From the NCBI GenBank assembly GCA_900759015.1, contig CAAEUE010000002.1, positions 134,381-198,380 on the forward strand: DNA of 64,000 nucleotides, in the 5' to 3' direction. A program made the translations under genes and the position numbers. The notes beneath the pieces were generated by a model that did not search any database, was not told the DNA's origin, and saw only the letters and a program-made list of their open reading frames with translations. Shown piece by piece: positions 36,041-43,529 of the stretch (positions within the stretch are counted from its first letter, which is position 1; the number at the start of each line of letters is the position of its first letter). Source of the stretch: Clostridia bacterium (lineage in GTDB: Bacteria; Bacillota; Clostridia; TANB77; CAG-508).

Positions 36041-36764
36041 TTAAAATTTTATAACATAATCTGATAATTCTTCATTTCTCATATCCCAATATTTTATTTT
36101 TAGCATATCTTCTACATCTTTTTCATTAATTTTTAGTTTATTGAAAATATCATTCAGTTGTTGTTTATCTTTTATTAATCTCTTAGTTAGCATACATTTT
36201 CTAGCAGTAGGCATATGCGTATTTCCTGATATACCTAAAAAAATCCCATAGTACATATCATCTTCTTTTGAATGTAAATCTATTTCTATTTGAAATTTAT
36301 CTAAACCGTGGGTTGCTAATTGCATTTGTTAAGCAGACAAATGCTGTATTATAATTACATTCTAACACTCCTACATATTCTTGCTTATATGTCTTCTTAA
36401 CAATTCCATTTTTCATAAGAACACTATTTGAATGTTTCTTTTGTTCAATTTCTAAACTAGAAAGAACTATTCCATTTTGACTAATATAATATAGATATAA
36501 CAAATCACTTTTAAACGGGTTGATATTTACATCTTTTTCTATACTATGTACTTCTTTTTTACAAATATCATTTAAATCTATATTTAACACATTACATAAC
36601 TCTAATGCTGTTAATATATCCATTACAATTTCTCCTGTTTCATATCTGTTTACAGTTGCTTTACTTTTTCCTATTGCATCTCCTAGTTCCTCAATACTCA
36701 TATTTCTAGCTTTTCTATATTCTCTTACTATTTGTCCTAGACGCTTTATATCTATATCATACAT
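36041..36764 (-). pseudogene. XRE-family regulator interrupted by a single-base insertion
   Basis: Two frames make one protein of about 240 aa. The first 145 residues (36764 down to about 36309) start with an XRE HTH: LGQIVREYRKARNMSIEELGDAIGKSKATVNRYETGE. The frame then reads CCA CGG TTT AGA TAA. Dropping the C at 36308 gives CCA GGT TTA GAT AAA and continues into FQIEIDLHSKED, then FLGISGNTHMPTARKCMLT, to the stop at 36041. The insertion creates an in-frame CGG, as in cotJC and the YbaK-like gene. It is a true lesion, a sequence error, or a recoding site. Confidence 0.75.
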
Positions 36765-36850
36765 AAAAAACCCCCTAGAAAATAAATTTTTATATCGTTT
36801 AACGTTTACATAATTATTTTAACATCGTTTCCCATCATTTTCAATATTTT

Positions 36851-36880
36851 TTGACATTTTTTTACATTTCATGTTATAAT
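36851..36880 (+). promoter_or_regulatory. Consensus SigA promoter of the structured leader
   Basis: A perfect TTGACA (36851-36856) and a perfect TATAAT (36875-36880) are 18 bp apart. Transcription would start near 36887 and run into the attenuator-like RNA. Confidence 0.85.
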
Positions 36881-36904
36881 GTATTCATACTTATATAATT
36901 ATGG

Positions 36905-37020
36905 CATAAGGGAAATTAACGAAGTTTTACATATACATTTCCCTTAGAGCATATCTAATGCTTAATAGAATAAACTTACATCAAATAATCCCCTGCATTA
37001 GATATGCAAGGGATTTTTTA
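36905..37020 (+). ncRNA. Attenuator-like structured RNA
   Basis: Hairpin 1 is AAGGGAAAT (36908-36916) with ATTTCCCTT (36937-36945). Hairpin 2 is GCATATCTAATGC (36949-36961) with GCATTAGATATGC (36995-37007), flanked by TCCCTT upstream and AAGGGA downstream, which extend it, and followed by a T run. The TCCCTT segment can pair with the upstream AAGGGA or the downstream AAGGGA, but not both. This makes a two-state switch ending in an intrinsic terminator. I do not recognise the RNA family. No coding ORF lies inside. Confidence 0.65.
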
Positions 37021-37125
37021 TATTAGTTGCACATTTCCTTTTGGATTATGCTAATTTTTTGATATGGTTATCTATTTACTATAATTACTATTAGTATAAT
37101 TCACAAAAGAAGGGAGTGTTAGCTC

Positions 37126-37275
37126 ATGAGAAGATTACTTCGGTGGCGGTGGTTGTGTATAAAGTTAATCAACGCTTATTATATTTCCCTGTGGAGAATT
37201 AGCACGTCTAATTCTCCTTATTTTTTATTGACATATTCTATAGTATTATGTTACTATAGTTATAGGGAAATATGA
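37126..37275 (+). CDS. Arg/Trp-rich leader peptide in a nested RNA fold
   Basis: A 49-codon ORF with a strong ribosome site (AAGGGAGTGTTAGCTC). It starts MRRLLRWRWLC and contains two in-frame CGG and two TGG codons in positions 6-9. It ends ATGA, overlapping the next frame at 37272, which starts MKRLIRRRSQK. Segment 37137-37148 can pair with 37287-37298 (12 bp with two G-U), and 37181-37190 pairs perfectly with 37264-37273, hiding the second ATG. A terminator hairpin (37194-37218 plus T run) and a TTGACA promoter (37228) lie inside. A regulatory role is likely; whether a stable protein is made is unclear. Confidence 0.5.
   Translation: MRRLLRWRWLCIKLINAYYISLWRISTSNSPYFLLTYSIVLCYYSYREI
37193..37228 (+). 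terminator. Terminator inside the leader region
   Basis: GGAGAATTAG and CTAATTCTCC form a perfect 10-bp stem around CACGT, followed by TTATTTTTT. It lies within the leader-peptide ORF. Confidence 0.8.
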
Positions 37276-37568
37276 AGCGATTAATTCGTCGCCGAAGTCA
37301 AAAGAAGCTCTATCGCAAGATAGTGCTTTTTTTGTTGCATAAAAATCAACTAATGCATGATTTATATATTTTTATTTATATTTTATTTATCATATTTAAT
37401 TTTTTTCCTTTAAATTGTTGCATTATATGTTATTCTATTGTTTTTATACTCTTTTTTTCCATTTCTTTTCTCTTTCAGTTTCATTTAACGCAACCATTCA
37501 ATTTTTTGACCTATTCAATTCAAGGTGTTAACATAATCATAAAATTAATATGTCTGTGGAGGAAGAAT

Positions 37569-37937
37569 ATGATTGATAATAAAAAAGCTTTATCATTCGA
37601 AAAGAAAATTGATATATTTTTAAATAACAATTTTCTAATATTGGGTTTAAATACTGCTAATTTAGGAACACGTTATTTTAAGGAAGTAATAAAACTAGCC
37701 TACACTAGTAATTATTTTGATATTAAATATAAAGAACTATGTTTCCTAGTTAGTCAAAAATTAAATATTAGCATAAGAAAGATTGATAGTAATATATATA
37801 GTTCCATTAACTCTATCAATATAAATCTTGCCAAGAAAAACTTTAAAAGTTTATTTAATATAGATTTTGATTATTTTTATATTTCTCCTAAAAAACTAAC
37901 TATATTATTCGTAAATCTTTTAAATAATAATTTTTAA
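37569..37937 (+). CDS. Spo0A C-terminal-domain (DNA-binding) protein on the element
   Basis: A 122-aa protein. I start at ATG 37569 with GGAGGAAGAAT upstream; the same frame stays open back to 37272, but that part is hydrophobic low-complexity sequence. The segment LGLNTANLGTRYFKEVIKLAYT followed by FLVSQKLNISIRKIDSNIYSSINSIN matches the Spo0A_C fold (LG...hl.Gy.YL.eai.....VA.k....sRVERaIRhAI). It has no receiver domain. Such proteins occur on clostridial elements; this one could tie element genes to Spo0A-type sites or interfere with them. Confidence 0.65.
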   Translation: MIDNKKALSFEKKIDIFLNNNFLILGLNTANLGTRYFKEVIKLAYTSNYFDIKYKELCFLVSQKLNISIRKIDSNIYSSINSININLAKKNFKSLFNIDFDYFYISPKKLTILFVNLLNNNF

Positions 37938-38072
37938 TTAGTTTTTTTAAGTTTTATATATGTTCATTCCAATATTTCTTATTAAAAAGTGTTTTATATT
38001 ATAGAACACTCACAAATATTTTCTATCATCATAATTTTTTATAAGAATATATTAAATTAAGGAGATGATAAT

Positions 38073-38210
38073 TTGGATAAAAATATCTTTGTAAGTTATA
38101 CCGAAGATGGTAAAGAATTATTGGAACTCGTTCAGGAATGGGTCGATGAAAATATAAATAACTTATCTTGTCAAATAATCAAAAGTAATATAAAATCAAA
38201 ATTAAATTAG
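38073..38210 (+). CDS. Small 45-aa protein upstream of the recombinase
   Basis: A TTG-start ORF with AGGAGATGATAAT directly upstream, encoding an acidic then basic peptide (MDKNIFVSYTEDGKELLELV, then QEWVDENIN). It ends 40 nt before the serine recombinase gene and is probably cotranscribed. Small proteins in this position can be recombination directionality factors, but there is no sequence proof. The gap before it (37938-38072) holds only a small AGTGTT/AACACT hairpin. Confidence 0.5.
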   Translation: MDKNIFVSYTEDGKELLELVQEWVDENINNLSCQIIKSNIKSKLN

Positions 38211-38250
38211 ATAAGTTATTATATAAATATGCTCTAGATGGGAGGAAAAA

Positions 38251-39864
38251 TTGAAAGAGTTTTATAATAACTATAGTGAAATTGATAATTTTCAAAACTG
38301 GAAAATAGGTATATACACAAGACTTTCCAATGCAGATAAAAAAGATGAAAACCTAAAACAATCAGAAAGTATTGATAATCAAATCGAATTACTACATAGG
38401 TTTGTAAAGTTTAAAGGTTGGCATATCTTAAAAACATACATAGATGATGGATATAGTGGAACAAATTTTGATAGACCCGATTTTAAACGTATGATAAATG
38501 ATATTGAATCAGGAGAAATTAATTTAATAATAACCAAAGATTTATCAAGATTAGGGAGAGATTATATCGAAACTGGCTATTATGTTGAAAAATATTTTCC
38601 ACTAAAAAATGTACGTTATATTGCCTTAAATGATAATATTGATACATTTGATACAAATAATACTAACAATGATATGACACCTTTTAAGTCTGTTATAAAT
38701 GATACATATGCCCGAGATACTTCCAAAAAGGTAAGGTCTATTCTTATGACAATGGCTTTAAATGGAAAAAGCATAAAAGCATTTCAACCATATGGTCTAA
38801 AAAAAGACCCTGACAATAAAAATAATGTATTAATAGATGAAGAAGTAAGTCAAAATGTATACAATATTTTCATGATGTATAAAAGTGGAATGAGTAAAAA
38901 AGAAATTTGCAATTATTTAGAAAAACATCATGTACTTACTCCTTTAAAATATAAGGAATTAAAAAGTAATTATCATAACCCTAATAACAACAAAACATAT
39001 AGATGGAATAATACTGTAATTAATAAGATTTTAAGAGATAGGTCATATGTAGGAGATTTAGTTCAGCATAAAACTACTAAAGTAAATTATAAAATTGATA
39101 AACATATAAAAGTAGATAAATCTAGGCAGATAATAATAGAAAACTGTTTTCCCGCTATTATAGATAGAAATACATTTAACATAGTTCAAGATATGCTTGA
39201 TAAACAAACTAATGAATGGACTTTTAAAGATGCTAAACCTCACCTATTACGAGGAATTACTTTTTGTAGTTGTGGCTCTCGAATTACTTATGTTAAAAAT
39301 CATGGAAAAACATTTAAATGTGTATGCTCTAGTTATAAAAGGTATGGGAGAAAATTTTGTACCAATGTGCATATGACAGAAGAACAACTTATAAACAAAG
39401 TATTAGAAGATTTAAGAAGAATTGTTAATAATTATTTATCTATAGATAAAATACAAATAAAAAAAGAACAACCTTATAAATCTATTAATAATACCTCTCT
39501 ACTTAATAAAAAAATTGAGCAGTTAGACAAATTATTAAAAAATTTATATGAAGATAAAATAAACAACATAATTAGTGATGATATGTTTATCACTTTAAGT
39601 AAAGATTATGAACAGGAAAAGTATAACCTTTTACAACAAATTAAAATACAAAAAGAAATTGAGATAAAAGAACAATATAATACATATGACGAAAGTTCTA
39701 TAAAAGAAATAATAGAAAGTATATTAAAGTTTGATAAAGACAATATTGATAGAAATATCTTATTAAAGTTAATTGATAAAATAGTAATTAATGATAAAGA
39801 AATTCATATAACATATAAATTTGCATTCCCTGAAAAATCTGGAATGCAAAAAAAGAGCATTTAA
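38251..39864 (+). CDS. Large serine recombinase (integrase/excisionase of the element)
   Basis: A 537-aa recombinase with a TTG start after GGGAGGAAAAA. The N-terminal resolvase domain has IYTRLSNADKKDE (catalytic Ser26), DDGYSGTNFDRPDFKRM and ITKDLSRLGRDYIETGYY. The recombinase domain spans about 175-290. A zinc ribbon follows (CSCGSRITYVKNHGKTFKC...C), and then a coiled coil (KKIEQLDKLLKNLYEDK). This is the TnpX/TndX/SpoIVCA architecture. The gene ends 23 bp before the attR core. It is the enzyme expected to join the TGGC half-sites. Confidence 0.95.
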   Translation: MKEFYNNYSEIDNFQNWKIGIYTRLSNADKKDENLKQSESIDNQIELLHRFVKFKGWHILKTYIDDGYSGTNFDRPDFKRMINDIESGEINLIITKDLSRLGRDYIETGYYVEKYFPLKNVRYIALNDNIDTFDTNNTNNDMTPFKSVINDTYARDTSKKVRSILMTMALNGKSIKAFQPYGLKKDPDNKNNVLIDEEVSQNVYNIFMMYKSGMSKKEICNYLEKHHVLTPLKYKELKSNYHNPNNNKTYRWNNTVINKILRDRSYVGDLVQHKTTKVNYKIDKHIKVDKSRQIIIENCFPAIIDRNTFNIVQDMLDKQTNEWTFKDAKPHLLRGITFCSCGSRITYVKNHGKTFKCVCSSYKRYGRKFCTNVHMTEEQLINKVLEDLRRIVNNYLSIDKIQIKKEQPYKSINNTSLLNKKIEQLDKLLKNLYEDKINNIISDDMFITLSKDYEQEKYNLLQQIKIQKEIEIKEQYNTYDESSIKEIIESILKFDKDNIDRNILLKLIDKIVINDKEIHITYKFAFPEKSGMQKKSI

Positions 39865-39865
39865 T

Positions 39866-39908
39866 ATTCCCAAAAAGAACCAGTGCTGGCCATGGGAAGG
39901 AGGAATCT
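39866..39908. other. attR, right junction of the cotJB element
   Basis: The element arm CCCAAAAAGAAC (39869-39880) is followed by CAGTGC and the shared TGGC (39887-39890), then by the displaced cotJB tail. In the joined circle the two arms would flank a 14-bp centre symmetrically, with 14 of 18 positions matching per half. Confidence 0.8.
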
Positions 39909-39925
39909 TAAATGTGGACTTATAA
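39891..39925 (+). pseudogene. cotJB: Displaced 3' end of cotJB
   Basis: After the C of TGGC, this segment reads as the cotJB tail PWEGGILNVDL plus TAA at 39923-39925. It includes the cotJC ribosome site (GGAAGGAGG) and overlaps the cotJC start by 14 nt. It has no start of its own and is meaningful only after excision of the element. Confidence 0.88.
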
Positions 39926-40539
39926 GAAAACATTACAATATCCAATAAATATTAAATGTACAAATCCAAGACTTGCTAAAGTTATTATTTCTCAATATGG
40001 TCGGACCTGATGGTGAACTTGCTGCATCTCTTCGTTATTTATCACAAAGATTTGCTATGCCTGATCAAAAATCTAAGGCTATTCTTAATGATATAGGCAC
40101 CGAAGAACTAGCTCATCTTGAAATGGTAGGAAGTATAGTTCATCAATTAACAAAAAATGCATCTATTGAAGAAATAGAAAAAGCCGGACTTAGCTCATAT
40201 TATACAGATCATGGCGTTGACGTATATCCACAATCAGCTGCTGGAGTTCCTTTTACTGCTGCATATTTAGCTTGTAAAGGTGACATTATTGCGAACTTGC
40301 AAGAAGACTTAGCTGCCGAACAAAAAGCGCGTGCAACATATGAAAAATTAATAGATTTATGCCGTGATGAACCTGATGTTGTTGACCCTCTTCGCTATTT
40401 AAGACAAAGAGAAATCGTTCACTTCCAAAGATTTGGTGAAGCTTTACGTGGAGTTCAAGATAAACTTGCAGAAAAGAAGTTTTATATGAATTGTGATAAT
40501 ATGCAAAACTCTGACTGTAGTTGCAAAGATAATGACTAA
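39912..40539 (+). pseudogene. cotJC: Spore coat protein CotJC (manganese-catalase family), single-base frameshift
   Basis: The start MWTYKKTLQYPINIKCTNPR, then LAKVIISQYG, and the continuation GPDGELAASLRYLSQRF, EELAHLEMVGSIVHQL and VDPLRYLRQREIVHFQRFGE are typical CotJC, including the ferritin-like EExxH metal ligands. The sequence reads GGT CGG ACC TGA where the family has GlyGlyProAsp. Removing the C at 40002 gives GGT GGA CCT GAT and a full 208-aa protein. The lesion creates an in-frame CGG, as in two other genes here. It could be a recent mutation, a sequence error or a +1 recoding site. A terminator follows. Confidence 0.85.
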
Positions 40540-40550
40540 AAAATATAATA

Positions 40551-40592
40551 GAAAAAACAGGCTCAAGCTTTTATTGCTTAAGCCTGTTTTCT
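40551..40592. terminator. Shared terminator of cotJC and the 251-aa orphan gene
   Basis: AAAACAGGCT (40554-40563) pairs with AGCCTGTTTT (40581-40590), with an inner CAAGC/GCTT extension and A/T runs on both sides. Confidence 0.85.
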
Positions 40593-40612
40593 CTACAGGT
40601 GATAAAAATAGA

Positions 40613-41368
40613 TTATATTTCTGTAGAAAGTTTTTCTACTTTCTCTTTCATTTCTTTTCTCTTTTTATCAGCGATTTTTCTTATATCACTGATTGAAACA
40701 TTTTTCAGCTCTTTATATTTTCCAGTTACTGAGATTTCTATTTCATCTTTAGGCATAAGCCTAATCTCATAATATTTATCTCTATACCAGAATCTATCAG
40801 CTGAATAAGATACAGAATATTCATCTGTTCTTTCACCCAATTCCACAATCTTTCCAGATTCTATCAATAAACACTCGTTATCAATCCGAAATTCCTCAAA
40901 ATCCTTTAGACTACAGCCTAAAATTCCCCTTATTTCTGGGATCATATTCAGCGGATCAAAATCGTTTCTTTTATTAAATAGTTCTAAAATTTGTGGGGCT
41001 TTCTTGGATAAAGCAAAAAAATCTTTTGACTTACCAGTCATGTTTACCGTTCTAAAACCACCAACATGTTGCTTGATGACTAAGGAATCTTCTCTTATAA
41101 CGTAAGAAGATGTTTTTATTCCGTCTGGTTTTTGTTTTCGCTCCAAATATCCATATTCAAGCTTTCCATTCTCTACTCCTGGATACGAAATACTTATCTC
41201 TTCACCTTTTGTTCTTATGAACATCCCTTCTGAAATATCATCATATACATCATCGACTTCCATTTCAATAAAGTCCTGCAGATTCAACACTTTTACTGCA
41301 GTTTCTGCCAACTCTCTTATTCTTCCCTCTGGTAAAGCATCTATTCCTGCTTTAGTCCGTATTATCAT
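40613..41368 (-). CDS. Orphan 251-aa soluble protein
   Basis: I do not recognise it. A mixed alpha/beta protein without signal or membrane helix, with a basic helical tail (KKRKEMKEKVEKL). Codon use is richer in G and C than its neighbours, with in-frame CGG arginines (codon 4 and one in EEFRIDN). It has its own consensus promoter (41426-41454) and terminator, so it is a single-gene unit like others in this window. Confidence 0.7.
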   Translation of the reverse strand: MIIRTKAGIDALPEGRIRELAETAVKVLNLQDFIEMEVDDVYDDISEGMFIRTKGEEISISYPGVENGKLEYGYLERKQKPDGIKTSSYVIREDSLVIKQHVGGFRTVNMTGKSKDFFALSKKAPQILELFNKRNDFDPLNMIPEIRGILGCSLKDFEEFRIDNECLLIESGKIVELGERTDEYSVSYSADRFWYRDKYYEIRLMPKDEIEISVTGKYKELKNVSISDIRKIADKKRKEMKEKVEKLSTEI

Positions 41369-41425
41369 TTTCGTTCCTCCTAAATTATTTCTCTGAAACT
41401 ATAAACTTCGGGTTACATAATTTAT

Positions 41426-41454
41426 ATTATATCGTGTTTTACTTTTATTGTCAA
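41426..41454 (-). promoter_or_regulatory. Consensus promoter of the 251-aa orphan gene
   Basis: On the minus strand TTGACA (41449-41454) and TATAAT (41426-41431) are 17 bp apart, about 58 bp before the start codon. Confidence 0.85.
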
Positions 41455-41459
41455 TTTCG

Positions 41460-41990
41460 CTATTTTATCCAATTCTCTACTTTTCCTTTTGATTCATGTA
41501 CTAGACTTCCTTGAATTGCTAAACTATCCAATACATTAGCTCCTTTGCATATTTTCTTTACATCTGATACTACATTTCCTAATCCTGATCCTTCGTGTGT
41601 AGTAAATACTTTAACTAGTTTTCCTGTAAAATCTAATTTTTCAAGCTGAGTAAACATACTCATAGGCATTGTTCCCCAATATATTGGAGAACCTATATAT
41701 ATTACTTCATATGCTAAAATATCATCTAAATATTCTTTAAGTTCTGTTCTTGCATTTTGTCTCTTTTCTTCTAATGCTTCATCACAACAAGCTTTATAAT
41801 TTTTTGAATATGGTTTTACTGGCTCTACTTTAAATAAATCAGCTCCTGTAATTTCTTGTATATATTCTGCTATAACTTCTGTATTTCCTTTTTCAATATT
41901 TCCCACTGCGTAATTTTCATCTGCTCTTGAAAAATAAATTACCAAACTTTTCTTTCCTTTTACACTTTCTTTATTTCCGAATAATGACAT
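41460..41990 (-). CDS. Flavodoxin-family protein
   Basis: A 176-aa protein. The core SLVIYFSRADENYAVGNIEKGNT begins the FMN-binding strand and loop, followed by DLFKVEPVKPYSKNY and IYIGSPIYWGTMPMSMFTQLE, the flavodoxin_4-like pattern of short Firmicute flavodoxins. It probably transfers electrons or acts as a small quinone or NAD(P)H reductase. Last gene of the operon acetyltransferase-SDR-flavodoxin. Confidence 0.85.
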   Translation of the reverse strand: MSLFGNKESVKGKKSLVIYFSRADENYAVGNIEKGNTEVIAEYIQEITGADLFKVEPVKPYSKNYKACCDEALEEKRQNARTELKEYLDDILAYEVIYIGSPIYWGTMPMSMFTQLEKLDFTGKLVKVFTTHEGSGLGNVVSDVKKICKGANVLDSLAIQGSLVHESKGKVENWIK

Positions 41991-42001
41991 AACTTTCCTC
42001 C

Positions 42002-42835
42002 TTAATTATTTTCTGTTTTTAATGGTCCATAAAAGTAAGATGCTGTTGCTCCGCCATCAATTAAAAAGTCTGCTCCAGTAATAAAAGCTCCTTTTTCTGT
42101 CATTAAAAGTTCCGCAACATTTGCTACTTCATCGGCTGTACCAGGTCTTCCAGCAGGGCATTTTGCAAACATATTTTTATAGAAATCACCACGTATTCCA
42201 TTAAATTCATCAATAGCAAGTGGTGTTACAATAATTCCTGGTGATATAGAGTTTATTCTTGCTCCTCTTTCTCCCCATTTTACCGATTCTGCCATAACTC
42301 TTTTTTCATTACATCTTTTTGCTAATTGATAAGCGTGAAGAGTATCTTTTATGTTCTCTGGTTGTAATACATCTAAGTTTAACAATTCTTCTGTAGGTGT
42401 TGTTGCTAATTGCTCATCAATAACTGCGCCTAATTGTTCCATTCTGTGACCTGATTGAGATGAAATTGTAACACCTGTTCCACCTTTTTTAATTACTTTT
42501 CCTACTTCTTCAAGTAATACTGCTGTTCCATATAAGTCTACATGTAATATTCTTTCAATTGGAGCTTGTGAAGGTGATACTCCTGCACTATTAATTAACA
42601 TTGCAATTTCTCCATATTCCTGACCTTTTTTAATTAAATTTAAGATTGATTCTCTTGAAGAAATGTCACATTCAACCCACTCTACATCAAATCCTGCATC
42701 ATTCATTATTTTTGCTATTGCATTAGCATTTTCTATATTTTTATCTCCTACTACTATTTTCTTTCCATATCCTACTCTTCTTGCAATGGCCATTCCTATT
42801 TGACCTGCACCAGTCCATAAAATTACATCTTTCAT
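42002..42835 (-). CDS. SDR-family oxidoreductase
   Basis: A 277-aa short-chain dehydrogenase. It has a nucleotide-binding start, ILWTGAGQIGMAIARRVG, LINSAGVSPSQAP (NNAG-like), the catalytic Ser region VTISSQSGHRM, YxxxK as AYQLAKR, and the C-terminal FITGADFLIDGGATASY. Substrate unknown. It lies between a flavodoxin gene (12 nt downstream) and a hexapeptide acetyltransferase gene (13 nt upstream). Confidence 0.9.
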   Translation of the reverse strand: MKDVILWTGAGQIGMAIARRVGYGKKIVVGDKNIENANAIAKIMNDAGFDVEWVECDISSRESILNLIKKGQEYGEIAMLINSAGVSPSQAPIERILHVDLYGTAVLLEEVGKVIKKGGTGVTISSQSGHRMEQLGAVIDEQLATTPTEELLNLDVLQPENIKDTLHAYQLAKRCNEKRVMAESVKWGERGARINSISPGIIVTPLAIDEFNGIRGDFYKNMFAKCPAGRPGTADEVANVAELLMTEKGAFITGADFLIDGGATASYFYGPLKTENN

Positions 42836-42847
42836 TTTTCATTCCTC

Positions 42848-43387
42848 CTATTTAATATTTTTAATAAATTTTGCTGGTACTCCAGCTACAACTGTATAAG
42901 GTTCAACATCTTTTGTAACTACTGCACCTGCTCCTATAACAGCTCCTTCTCCAATTTCAACTCCTGGGCAGATTGTAACATTTGCACCTATCCAAGCATT
43001 CCTTTTTATTGTTACAGGAATTGGTATTAACACACAATGATCTTTTAAATCATGATTTACTGTAAGTATTGTAACTCCTGGTGCAATCATTACACCATCT
43101 TCAATTGTAATTCCTCCTCTTGCAACACATTTTAAATTGTTGTTAATAAAAATATTTTTCCCCATTTCTATTGAACTAGGGTAATCTATTTGTACAGGTG
43201 ATGCAATAGAAACAGTTTTGTCTAATCTACCTTCAAATAATTCATCTAAAAGATTTCTATATTCTTCTGTCATTGGCTCTGTTTGATTTATCTTAAATAT
43301 TAATTTTCTTGTTCTAGCAGCTTCTTTTACTGATTCTTCCATATCTTTTGGTATTCTTATATCTATCTTTTTTAATGGTTTATTCAC
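42848..43387 (-). CDS. Hexapeptide O-acetyltransferase
   Basis: A 179-aa LbH-fold acetyltransferase. It has VMIAPGVTILTVNHDLKDH, with the catalytic His, and ends RNAWIGANVTICPGVEIGEGAVIGAG, then VVAGVPAKFIK. The N-terminal domain differs from the Maa type at 8179. First gene of a three-gene operon whose promoter carries a LysR-type palindrome; likely regulated by the adjacent LysR protein. Confidence 0.88.
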   Translation of the reverse strand: MNKPLKKIDIRIPKDMEESVKEAARTRKLIFKINQTEPMTEEYRNLLDELFEGRLDKTVSIASPVQIDYPSSIEMGKNIFINNNLKCVARGGITIEDGVMIAPGVTILTVNHDLKDHCVLIPIPVTIKRNAWIGANVTICPGVEIGEGAVIGAGAVVTKDVEPYTVVAGVPAKFIKNIK

Positions 43388-43421
43388 TTACATTCCTCCT
43401 CTTTTTATTTAATCTAATAAT

Positions 43422-43486
43422 ATTATAGTAACTATATCTATAAAGAACAATTCCGATTTCTTATGTGTCAGATAAGTTTTACTTAT
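43422..43486 (-). promoter_or_regulatory. Promoter and LysR-type box of the acetyltransferase-SDR-flavodoxin operon
   Basis: On the minus strand TTGTTC (43445-43450) and TATAAT (43422-43427) are 17 bp apart. A perfect ATAAGT-TTT-ACTTAT palindrome (43472-43486) lies 22 bp upstream of the -35, where LysR regulators usually bind. A small GAAGC/GCTTC hairpin near 43495-43520 probably ends the lysR transcript. Confidence 0.65.
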
Positions 43487-43529
43487 ACGAAAAAAGAAGC
43501 CCTTCTATACAAAGAGCTTCTAAATATTT

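Larger units (their letters stand above)
27796..39890. mobile_element. 12.1-kb skin-like, Tn4451-type mobilizable element inside cotJB
   Basis: The boundaries come from the reading frame of cotJB. Excision between the two TGGC copies restores its conserved tail. The end next to attR carries a large serine recombinase gene. The cargo includes a MobV relaxase with oriT-like repeats, a sigma factor and HTH protein like Tn916 ORF7/ORF8, an XRE regulator, a JAB protein, a two-component system with an ABC transporter, a secreted protein in an inverted-repeat cassette, and a Spo0A C-terminal-domain protein. There are no conjugation-channel genes, so it can only be mobilized in trans. Gene order recalls Tn4451 (TnpX/TnpZ), while its site inside a sporulation gene recalls skin. 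Confidence 0.88.

Noticed and set aside
37272..37568. Reading 37272-37937 as a single 221-aa protein
   Set aside because: The first 99 codons are low-complexity hydrophobic sequence over structured RNA, while ATG 37569 has a strong ribosome site and begins the Spo0A_C-like domain.
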